Assembly: GCA_902373545.1 (NCBI GenBank)
Contig: CABKMZ010000068.1
Location: 1 to 10,595 of the forward strand
DNA: 10,595 nucleotides
DNA from: an uncultured Actinomyces sp.
GTDB lineage: Bacteria > Actinomycetota > Actinomycetes > Actinomycetales > Actinomycetaceae
Reading direction: 5' to 3'
Part shown: piece by piece, positions 1 to 4,800 of the stretch
Layout of the letters: the number at the start of each line of letters is the position of its first letter
How positions within the stretch are numbered: the first letter of the stretch is position 1
Program-made: the position numbers and the translations under genes
Notes under the pieces: generated by a model
Seen by the model: only the letters and a program-made list of their open reading frames with translations
Databases searched by the model: none
What the model was told of the DNA's origin: nothing

Positions 1-2
1 GC

Positions 3-8
3 TATGAT
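3..8 (+). promoter_or_regulatory. -10 box of the tRNA-Gly gene
   Basis: The hexamer TATGAT matches the sigma-70-type consensus TATAAT at five of six positions. It would start transcription near position 15, leaving a 5' leader of about 25 bases to be removed by RNase P before the mature tRNA at 40. The -35 box would lie outside the window, so only half of the promoter can be judged. Confidence 0.45.
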
Positions 9-39
9 CGACAGGTCGATTCCTTCGGGACGATGAATT

Positions 40-113
40 GCGGGCGTAGTTCATCGGTAGAATGGAAGCTTCCCAAGCTTCAGAGGCGGGTTCGATTCCC
101 GTCGCCCGCTCCA
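40..113 (+). tRNA. tRNA-Gly, anticodon CCC, with encoded CCA end
   Basis: A full cloverleaf folds. The acceptor stem pairs 40-46 with 103-109 (7 bp). The D stem pairs 49-52 with 60-63 around a GG-containing loop. The anticodon stem pairs 65-69 with 77-81 around a 7-base loop whose bases 72-74 are CCC. The T stem pairs 86-90 with 98-102 around TTCGATT. The discriminator is T110 and CCA is encoded at 111-113. The tRNA reads the GGG glycine codon. A -10 box lies upstream and an intrinsic terminator follows immediately, so it is probably a single-gene unit. It borders a mosaic accessory region, as tRNA genes often do, but I found no second copy of its 3' end in this window that would serve as an attachment site. 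Confidence 0.96.
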
Positions 114-117
114 CTTC

Positions 118-147
118 CCGCCTGGCCGAGCGCCGGGCGGTTTTGTT
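118..147 (+). terminator. Intrinsic terminator of tRNA-Gly
   Basis: Bases 118-126 pair with 132-140 in a 9-bp stem (one G-T pair) around the 5-base loop CGAGC, followed directly by TTTTGTT. It begins 5 bases after the encoded CCA, which is the normal arrangement for a monocistronic tRNA. Confidence 0.85.
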
Positions 148-328
148 ATGCCACCTCCCTGCGCGAGCGGCAATTCCCGCGAAGTATCGCTTGCACCTGC
201 GAATATGCGGCTTATAGGCCAGGTTGTGTTGGTTTTTGGGCTGTCTTTCGTTGCTACAAAGCCGAAAGGTGGGGGTGCGGACCAACACCAGGAACAGCAC
301 ACCTGCGCGGAGGCGCCATGCCAGAGCC

Positions 329-416
329 CATCTGCTCAAAGCAGAGTCCACCTCGCCCACAACACCCCATTTTCGGCATTTTTCGCCGAGGTGGTCTGCA
401 GTTTGAGCACAGTGTC
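329..416. repeat. Long imperfect inverted repeat, centre near 371
   Basis: The left arm carries TGCTCAAA (333-340) and CCACCTCG (348-355). The right arm carries the complements CGAGGTGG (387-394) and TTTGAGCA (402-409). Both pairs share the same centre of symmetry near 371, so this is one palindrome with mismatched stretches. Its centre contains CCCCATTTTC. A related CCCATTT string lies just right of the centres of the two larger palindromes at 4229-4386 and 4415-4659. It directly precedes the 77-bp hairpin element. Confidence 0.6.
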
Positions 417-436
417 CGGCGCACCCACCGCCAAAC

Positions 437-513
437 GGGGGGAATTACTACCATAGACTTCCGACACGCCGGCGACACGCCGACAGAGACCTTCTATGGT
501 AGTAATTCCCCCC
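437..513. repeat. 77-bp hairpin element, copy A
   Basis: Arms 437-457 and 493-513 are perfect 21-bp inverted repeats beginning with GGGGGGAATT and ending with AATTCCCCCC. The 35-base loop contains CGACACGCCG twice in tandem. A second 77-bp copy lies at 4095-4171. It keeps the loop core almost unchanged while its arms have a different sequence that still pairs. The dinucleotide AC flanks both ends (435-436 and 514-515), which could be a 2-bp target duplication or chance. It could be a MITE-like mobile repeat, a structured RNA or a protein-binding site; the sequence does not decide. Confidence 0.8.
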
Positions 514-561
514 ACCAGGCGCGGGACGTAGGTGGCCAGGCCAGAGCGTACGCACCCCTGA

Positions 562-747
562 TCGAGCGCACCACCGGCTAGCAAGGACGTTCAGGAACGT
601 ATAGTGTCGGATCTGGAAGCGAAATTGAGGCGACTTGACGAAGCTGAAAGTGCTACCAGCGAGGCCCTGGGGAGGCTCACTGATCAACGCTATAGGTTGG
701 TGTCAATATCTACACTCGCTATACCCCGTAGATGTACTATTGCTTGA
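562..747 (+). pseudogene. Possible C-terminal fragment of a type I restriction specificity subunit
   Basis: Open from just after the TGA at 559-561 to the TGA at 745-747. The translation contains IVSDLEAKLRRLDEAESATS and then GRLTDQRYRLVSIS. This fits the C-terminal helix and tail of HsdS proteins, where an IV..L....IDALI helix is followed by L..RR..LI. HsdS recognises DNA for type I restriction-modification complexes. No start with a good ribosome binding site and no target-recognition domains are present, so it would be a remnant. The match is by memory of the family pattern and the stretch is short; any other heptad-repeat helix could look similar. Confidence 0.35.
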
Positions 748-834
748 ACTTGCATAAAGCATCTCGCTCGCTTCTGTCGACACTGAGAAAACGACATTCC
801 CGACCAAATTTTTCTCCCAATTGGAGGTGTCACG

Positions 835-1920
835 ATGGGTTCCCGGTTAGGTGTTTTGCTTAAGACTTACTCTGGTTGGGAGATCTACTACAACCACTCG
901 GCGGCCCAAACGGTCGGACTGGACATTGCGATCGACGGTATGGAAGCCACCTACGAGCGTGTGCGTTGTATGTCTCCGATGGGTGTTGATGATCCGCATG
1001 CTTGGACGGGGGCGACGTGGATTGAGGGCACACTTCTGATCGACGAGACCAGGAAACTGGTGGTGTGGGCAGAGGAGAGTGAGGCACTCTACATGCCTCG
1101 ACTTATCAACTACCTCGTTGAGCACACCTGGCCTGGGTGGACGGCCGCCTGGTCAGCCGAAGGAACCCGTGGAACTCTTCGAGCTGCGGGCGTCGATCCG
1201 GCCACCATCTTCACACACCGTTCTGATCGTTTGCCGTGTGATCGCGCGCCCAGTCTAGAGCCATGGGATGAGTGGCACGGAGTTGATCCCATCACCGTGC
1301 GCATGGCAGACGGCACCTTGGTCACCTGGCGCGCCTACGGCTTCCTGGATGATCTTACTGGATGCGGTCCTGAGAATTTCCTGGCTTTGGCTCGCGAGGT
1401 CGCCTCCCGACTACCGGATGAATCGGATGCGTGGGAGCAGACCACGGATGACTATGTTCCGACCACCGGGATATTCGTGGACTACCAAGCACGCTCGTTG
1501 CGTTGGTGGTCGCTCCAGGACAGGGACATGCACCTGGAGGATTTCGATGCGCTGTGGCCGGGATGGACACTAACCAGCAGTTCGGACGATTACTCCTGGC
1601 ACCAAGAACTCACCGGGCAGGTATTCCGTACCTGGGCTGACGATGTCAACGAATGTCGCTCCTGGATCGTGAGAGCTATTGAAGAAGGTACACGAGCCAA
1701 CCCGCTAGCAAGCTTGGCTAACACCCTGTCAGGTAAGGGTCATGAGATCAGTCCGTACGTGTCCGCTCTGGAGTTCGTTCCCTCCAAACGTCACGCCGCG
1801 ATGGAAACCTTCGACCGGCTCCTCAATGTCGTTCGAGACGCGCCGTTGAAGCCCGCGCGAATTATCGACCGACACGGAACTATCACACCCCCGTTCGAGG
1901 AGGGAGAGGCCGGATTCTAG
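835..1920 (+). CDS. Uncharacterised 361-residue protein with an internal duplication
   Basis: The start is ATG at 835, with GGAGG at 823-827 and a 7-base gap, which makes a strong start. I do not recognise a characterised family. The N-terminus (MGSRLGVLLKTYSGWEIYYN) recalls a group of actinobacterial hypothetical proteins that begin MGxR and carry a WPGW motif, but no function is known to me. Residues 65-110 and 212-252 are repeats of one another: each has G-(I/L)-(F/L)-(I/V)-D, then R-x-L-x-W, then WPGW (99-102 and 241-244) and an acidic or serine-rich tail. The protein is rich in Trp and acidic residues, has no signal peptide or membrane segment, and is probably cytoplasmic. The stop codon lies directly against the probable end of an IS30 remnant, so the natural C-terminus may be longer in relatives. 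Its base composition is lower in GC than the lysC-asd region, which suggests acquisition by transfer. Confidence 0.8.
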   Translation: MGSRLGVLLKTYSGWEIYYNHSAAQTVGLDIAIDGMEATYERVRCMSPMGVDDPHAWTGATWIEGTLLIDETRKLVVWAEESEALYMPRLINYLVEHTWPGWTAAWSAEGTRGTLRAAGVDPATIFTHRSDRLPCDRAPSLEPWDEWHGVDPITVRMADGTLVTWRAYGFLDDLTGCGPENFLALAREVASRLPDESDAWEQTTDDYVPTTGIFVDYQARSLRWWSLQDRDMHLEDFDALWPGWTLTSSSDDYSWHQELTGQVFRTWADDVNECRSWIVRAIEEGTRANPLASLANTLSGKGHEISPYVSALEFVPSKRHAAMETFDRLLNVVRDAPLKPARIIDRHGTITPPFEEGEAGF

Positions 1921-1933
1921 GGGTGGTTGCAAG
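1920..1933. mobile_element. Possible end of the IS30 remnant
   Basis: The bases between the stop of the 361-residue gene and the transposase stop read GGGTGGTTGCAAGACGGG. A GTTGCAA string near the end is common in IS30-family terminal repeats. The opposite end of the element cannot be found because that side is deleted, so the boundary is only suggested. Confidence 0.3.
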
Positions 1934-1938
1934 ACGGG

Positions 1939-2370
1939 TTATGTCCTGAGCAGCAGTTCGAGGCGTTGCTTGGGTGTGTCCCAGTTGAGCGTTTTGCCGG
2001 GGCGCTCACCCCGCTGGTCAGCGATGACGTCCAGGTTTGCGTCGCTCGAGGGCCAACGATCAGAGCCTTTGGGCATGTAATTGATGCAGGAGCCCGTTCG
2101 TGTTCTCGTTCATTGCGCACTGCCAGAGCGAATGCGGGTCACACAAGCACACGTCAAGCCCCACACTCCGAAGCGATCTCGCCACGCTAAGCCAGATCGC
2201 TGCCCCAGTCCCACCTGCAAACTAATCGATGATGGCATCGTGAACCTCGACGGCTGTATGCCAATCGGGCACGTAGAGCAACATCGTGAACCGGGTAGAA
2301 CACTCCACGAGTGCGCAGAGCACTTTTGGCCCAGACGCCAATGGACTGGCAGATCGTCTCCCCACACGAG
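1939..2370 (-). pseudogene. IS30-family transposase remnant, frameshifted and internally deleted
   Basis: Reading the minus strand in shifting frames gives IS30 transposase pieces in the right order. First comes a WGDDLPVHW-like stretch (in place of HWEGDL), then ALVECSTRFTMLLYVPDWHT and EVHDAIID. After a frame change comes GLDVCLCDPHSLWQ followed by NENTNGLLHQ. After another frame change comes MPKGSDRWP and GERPGKTLNWDTPKQRLELL, ending in TAA at 1939-1941. These match the DDE-domain and C-terminal signature of IS30 enzymes (DPHSPWQRG.NENTNGLLRQY.PKGT, then RPRK.L.W.TP). The segment that normally holds WDxGxEM is missing, and the N-terminal DNA-binding part is absent. It cannot encode an active enzyme. 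The sequence GGGTGGTTGCAAG just beyond its stop may be part of the terminal inverted repeat. Confidence 0.82.
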
Positions 2371-2443
2371 TTCGAGCTTTCTCGAAGGATCACACGGCGC
2401 ACCCATAACAAGCAACAGGCCGACCACCCACGGTTACACCACT

Positions 2444-2632
2444 ATGCGGGACGCTACTGAAAACGTCTGGGTGGACAAGAACCTCATCACCGCCAACTCA
2501 GCCGCCGGGCTGGACTGGGCAAAAGCCATACTGGAGTACCTTGACGTCTACCCGGTAGAGACAATCAACACCTGGCACCAGTACTACTCGACAGGAAACC
2601 CAGAATTCTTTTTCAAGTTGATGGCCAACTAG
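2444..2632 (+). pseudogene. C-terminal fragment of a DJ-1/PfpI-like protein
   Basis: From ATG 2444 to TAG 2630-2632 the frame encodes 62 residues, including NVWVDKNLITANSAAGLDWA, then AILEYLDVYPVETINTWHQY and YSTGNPEFFFKLM. This matches the end of DJ-1/PfpI (type 1 glutamine amidotransferase-like) proteins: the strand 'dgNLITA.g.a...fa..il..LDV' followed by a Trp/Tyr-rich final helix. The nucleophile-elbow cysteine and the N-terminal two thirds are missing, so it cannot be functional in the family's way. The break lies close to the IS30 remnant, so an IS-linked deletion probably removed the rest. It converges with the merR-decarboxylase operon. Confidence 0.5.
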
Positions 2633-2635
2633 ACC

Positions 2636-2672
2636 GAAACGGAAATTGATGCATACAGCACCTCCGCATCAA
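2636..2672 (-). terminator. Terminator after the merR-decarboxylase operon
   Basis: TTGATGC (2646-2652) and GCATCAA (2666-2672) form a perfect 7-bp stem with a 13-base loop. Reading the minus strand, the stem begins 1 base after the TAA at 2674-2676 and is followed by TTTCCGTTT. The T-run is short, so it is a moderate terminator. It could also serve the convergent fragment on the plus strand, where the trailing T content is poorer. Confidence 0.5.
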
Positions 2673-2673
2673 C

Positions 2674-3090
2674 TTACCTGTCGTAGTTCCGCCGTGACTC
2701 AATTGCTTCCTGTGCTGCGAAAGTAGCGTTCAGTGCTCGCGGAAAGCCGCAGTACACTGAGGCGTGCAGGATAGCTTCCTGAATTTCCTCTTCGGAAATC
2801 CCGACATTGAGTGCCGCTCCAACATGAACTTTAAGTTGAGGTTCGCATCCGCCTAATGCAGTCAATACGCCAATGGTTACTAGCTGGCGACTGCGTGCAT
2901 CCAGACCGGGCCTATCGTAAATATCCCCGAAAGCAAATGCGGCGATGTGGTGTCCTAAAGCAGGGTTTGACGCGGAAAGTGATTCGATAACACTCTGACC
3001 AGCATCTCCGTCGATACGGGAGAGAACCTGCAATCCAAGATCACGACGTCGCCGGTTATCGACAGAATCAATATCGTACTGATCACTCAT
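2674..3090 (-). CDS. Carboxymuconolactone decarboxylase family protein
   Basis: 138 residues, the usual length of single-domain CMD proteins. Residues 57-98 (IYDRPGLDARSRQLVTIGVL, then TALGGCEPQLKVHVGAALNVG) and 100-121 (EEEIQEAILHASVYCGFPRA) follow the gamma-carboxymuconolactone decarboxylase pattern 'R.r.LvtlA.L.ALg...eL..H...Al..GvT..Ei.E.i.h.a.Y.G.P.A'. The AhpD-type CxxC redox pair is absent: only isolated Cys82 and Cys114 are seen, so peroxidase activity of that kind is unlikely. The ATG at 3088-3090 overlaps the merR stop as TAATG, so the two genes are probably translationally coupled and share the upstream MerR promoter. The natural substrate cannot be told from sequence. PcaC-like lactone decarboxylation is one possibility, but no other protocatechuate-pathway genes are nearby. 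Confidence 0.88.
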   Translation of the reverse strand: MSDQYDIDSVDNRRRRDLGLQVLSRIDGDAGQSVIESLSASNPALGHHIAAFAFGDIYDRPGLDARSRQLVTIGVLTALGGCEPQLKVHVGAALNVGISEEEIQEAILHASVYCGFPRALNATFAAQEAIESRRNYDR

Positions 3091-3551
3091 TATGGACGGG
3101 AACCTTTCTGATACATTGCTATCTTGAATTCGGTAGCTGCCAGCGATAACTGAAGATCCTCTATTCGTTGCCGAAGGATGTCGCGATGCTCCAGCATCAA
3201 ATCAAGACGCTCCTGCACTGTTTCTGCACCTTGTTCAACCAAGGAGATGTAATGCTGGAGTTGGGCAATCGACATTCCAGAGACCCGCATTCGGGTAATA
3301 AAAACCAAACGCCGCACAGCCGCAGCATCGTAAAGCCGATAGCCGGATGCGTCGCGTCCTACTTTCACCAGCCCTGCGCGTTCGTAATAGCGCAGCGTAT
3401 GTGCGCTGATTCCCAAATACTCGGCAGTGGTAGCGATATCCCACTGAGTGTTCTCCTCATCTCTGATCAGGTTGCGCAACGCCGCAGTATTTAGCCCTCC
3501 AGGTGGATCGATCGCGAGCCTAAGGGCTTGCTCTAACCGTTCTTCCAACAT
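3090..3551 (-). CDS. MerR-family transcriptional regulator
   Basis: 153 residues from ATG 3551. The winged-helix region at residues 37-75 (WDIATTAEYLGISAHTLRYY followed by ERAGLV and SGYRLY) is the classic MerR DNA-binding signature. Residues 80-95 give the second helical motif (RRLVFITRMRVSGMSIAQ). A long dimerisation helix follows at 98-145, with no cysteine cluster for metal binding. A 36-residue N-terminal extension precedes the HTH, which is unusual since MerR proteins normally begin with it; no internal Met lies between it and the HTH. No Shine-Dalgarno sequence is visible, and the predicted transcript starts about at the ATG, so translation may be leaderless. The HTH and tail resemble electrophile- or redox-type MerR proteins (AdhR/NmlR group), which often control CMD or dehydrogenase genes. 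The inducer is unknown. Confidence 0.92.
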   Translation of the reverse strand: MLEERLEQALRLAIDPPGGLNTAALRNLIRDEENTQWDIATTAEYLGISAHTLRYYERAGLVKVGRDASGYRLYDAAAVRRLVFITRMRVSGMSIAQLQHYISLVEQGAETVQERLDLMLEHRDILRQRIEDLQLSLAATEFKIAMYQKGSRP

Positions 3552-3558
3552 GTCTATT

Positions 3559-3589
3559 ACGCTAAACCTTTGAGTGCGCTCGAAGGCAA
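3559..3589 (-). promoter_or_regulatory. MerR-type promoter with operator in a 19-bp spacer
   Basis: On the minus strand TTGCCT (3589-3584) and TAGCGT (3564-3559) are separated by 19 bp. Within the spacer region, 3567-3586 is a 20-bp dyad, CCTTCGAG-CGCA-CTCAAAGG, in which most positions are symmetric. A 19-bp rather than 17-bp spacer with a centred dyad is the known hallmark of promoters that MerR regulators activate by twisting the DNA. It points straight at merR, so autoregulation of the merR-CMD operon is inferred. Confidence 0.72.
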
Positions 3590-3638
3590 ACTGGCTCTTC
3601 CGAGTTGAGTATGGGTGACCGGGTGTTGGTCGGGGGTT

Positions 3639-3703
3639 GCGGGTAGAGGTCGAGGTCCTTGATGATGAGCGGACTTCTACCCCCGCTGTCTTCAAGGACC
3701 TCG
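3639..3703 (+). promoter_or_regulatory. Structured leader of the ISL3 transposase with a hidden ribosome binding site
   Basis: Two stems can form. Stem 1 pairs 3641-3651 with 3672-3682 (11 bp, one G-U). Stem 2 pairs 3651-3662 with 3692-3703 (12 bp, perfect). They interleave, so they form either a pseudoknot or mutually exclusive structures. The 3' arm of stem 2 contains AAGGA at 3694-3698, 9 bases before the GTG start at 3708, so stem 2 would hide the ribosome binding site. Known IS elements (IS10, IS50) use this kind of sequestration to stop transposase translation from read-through transcripts. That parallel is an inference here. Confidence 0.5.
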
Positions 3704-3707
3704 GGCG

Positions 3708-4115
3708 GTGTCTCACCCTACCTGCTGTTGCTCTGTGTCGCTTGATCGTTGTGATCGGTGTGATCTGCTCGTTGACTTGGAGGGCTTCCATCTGATGAGC
3801 GTGGCTCGCACCCCACAGGCTCTGGTGCTCGATGTTGAGTCGTGTAACCAGCTGGTTGGCTGCCCGGGTTGTGGGGTGATCGCACAAGGTCACGGGCGTG
3901 TGGTGGTGGAGGTGATCGACGCGGATTGGGCCGGGGTCCCGGCGCGTATCCGATGGCACAAACGACACTGGATATGCCGCGAACACACCTGCGAAACGGT
4001 GACATTCCTGGAGCGCAGCGAGAAGGTGTGCGCACCCATCAACACACGAGGGAAACCCGGTGCGCACACAAAACCGCATGCGGCACTGAGCAGCGGGGGG
4101 AATTGCACGACATGA
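3708..4115 (+). pseudogene. ISL3-family transposase, 5' fragment only
   Basis: The frame from GTG 3708 to TGA 4113-4115 gives 135 residues. Residues about 15-50 (CDRCDLLVDLEGFHLMSV and following) and 50-110 (GCPGCGVIAQGHGRVVVEV, then WAGVPARIRWHKRHWICREH, then TCETVTFLE) match the N-terminal helix and CPxCG...C...C zinc-ribbon of ISL3 transposases. Homology ends about 4037 (EKVCAP); normal members continue for about 300 more residues with the HTH and DDE domain, all absent here. The last 26 codons run into the 77-bp hairpin element B, so the truncation point lies at or just left of that element. An 11-bp inverted repeat (4025-4035 with 4060-4070) sits near the junction. The upstream leader contains regulatory stems. 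It cannot encode an active enzyme. Confidence 0.82.
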
Positions 4116-4171
4116 GGGTCCGACACGCTGGCGACACGCTGTGCGACGGCTTCGTGTAGTGCAAAACCCCC
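4095..4171. repeat. 77-bp hairpin element, copy B
   Basis: Left arm GGGGGGAATTGCACGACAT... (4095-4115) and right arm ...GTAGTGCAAAACCCCC (4151-4171) pair at roughly 16 of 21 positions with one bulge. The loop core TCCGACACGC-T-GGCGACACGC-T-G is the same as copy A except for C/T changes at the two marked positions. Length and orientation equal copy A (437-513). The element sits exactly where the ISL3 homology has ended and begins the large repeat-only stretch to its right. Confidence 0.75.
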
Positions 4172-4228
4172 ACCATTGCAGGCAGGGAGGGCGCGCTGCC
4201 TACAAGACCGGGCGCAATACCGGTTGGT

Positions 4229-4386
4229 GCGACAAAACTCGCCCAGCACGGCTCCTCCACCGGCCCTTCCGCGAAAAACTCGCCCAACGCGCCTGAAAAC
4301 AGCGTTTTTCGCCCATTTTGGGCTTGCAAGGCGAACTTTTTCGCGCTCGCACCCACCATCAGGCCGAGCAGGGTGAACTTCTTCGT
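4229..4386. repeat. Long palindrome with two 42-bp-spaced units per arm (centre 4307.5)
   Basis: A unit of the form GCGAaAAA(C/G)T(T/C)CGCCC occurs twice on the plus strand (starting 4229 and 4271) and twice on the minus strand (4344-4330 and 4386-4371). Spacing within each arm is about 42 bp (41-42). Both nested pairs have the same centre, 4307.5. Between them lie two small palindromes, AAAAC-AGC-GTTTT (4296-4308) and GCCCA-TTT-TGGGC (4311-4323). I see no gene: the long minus-strand frame across it stays open only because 42 is a multiple of three. Confidence 0.7.
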
Positions 4387-4413
4387 GCACAGAACACGGC
4401 CACTTGGCGACGT

Positions 4414-4660
4414 TGAAACCAATGACACCTCTGCAGGCACTGATGTAGGCCAGCATGAAACCGCCATCACCACTGCGCGCCCTTGAACAGCACCCGCTGA
4501 AACCACCATCACCAATGCAACCGAAAAACGCACCAAAAACACCCATTTCTCACCCGCAAAGGCGATGGCGGTTTCAGTTGAGGCTCGGCCTACGCGAGCA
4601 AAGGCGACGCCGGTTTCAAGCCAGCACTCACTCGGGCCCGCAAAGGTGTCACCGGTTTCA
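4414..4660. repeat. Long palindrome with three 42-bp-spaced units per arm (centre 4537)
   Basis: TGAAACC followed by a variant of ...CATC(A/G)CC..TGC occurs three times on the plus strand, with GAAACC at 4415, 4457 and 4499. It occurs three times on the minus strand, seen as GGTTTC at 4570, 4612 and 4654. Every step is exactly 42 bp, and all three nested pairs share the centre 4537. About 20 bases of each 42 are conserved; the rest varies. The centre contains CCAAAAACACCCATTTC, similar to the centre of the neighbouring palindrome. Six regularly spaced sites about four helical turns apart could be protein-binding sites, or the whole could fold as a very long hairpin. Confidence 0.8.
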
Positions 4661-4669
4661 TCGCGACGA

Positions 4670-4768
4670 AGCAGTGCACTAGATACAGCACCAATGCACC
4701 AGATAGCACAGCATTGTACTGGCAACTAAGCAGTGCAATGCCTACCCAAGTAGTGCAATACCCCTGAG
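4670..4768. repeat. Degenerate 20-bp tandem repeat, five units
   Basis: Units begin at 4670 (AGCAGTGCACTAGATACAGC), 4690 (ACCAATGCACCAGATAGCAC), 4710 (AGCATTGTACTGGCAACTA, 19 bp), 4729 (AGCAGTGCAATGCCTACCCA) and 4749 (AGTAGTGCAATACCCCTGAG). The shared core is AGCARTGCAMTRG. The last unit also matches the right arm of hairpin B (GTAGTGCAAAACCCC at 4156-4170). This suggests that a B-type terminal sequence recurs here in the same orientation, facing the GGGGGGAATTGCAC left arm at 4095. Confidence 0.6.
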
Positions 4769-4800
4769 CAACAAGCTCGACCACGGACAAGGGAACTCCC

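Larger units (their letters stand above)
148..561. other. Non-coding accessory stretch behind the tRNA
   Basis: I see no convincing protein gene here. The open frames have no good start signal, no recognisable motif, and overlap the tRNA or run through hairpins. The stretch holds a small hairpin at 245-268 (245-250 pairs with 263-268, and 253-255 with 260-262), a long imperfect inverted repeat at 329-416, and the 77-bp hairpin element at 437-513. The repeat classes resemble those at 4095-4768, so this may be a second, shorter copy of the same kind of repeat island. Confidence 0.55.

Noticed and set aside
33..581. 182-codon open frame starting before the tRNA
   Set aside because: It runs through the tRNA, its terminator and the 77-bp hairpin, and has no recognisable motif.
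2081..2443. N-terminal extension of the DJ-1-like fragment on the plus strand
   Set aside because: These codons are the antisense of the IS30 remnant, so only the part from about 2444 can be true homology.
4414..4660. CRISPR array
   Set aside because: The units change strand at the centre, are only about half conserved, and the intervening bases are parts of the same palindrome rather than unique spacers. No cas genes are present.
4039..4725. Open frame of 228 codons on the minus strand across the repeat array
   Set aside because: It starts at TTG without a ribosome binding site, reads through both palindromes and the antisense of the ISL3 fragment, and stays open because the 42-bp period is a multiple of three. 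I found no domain.
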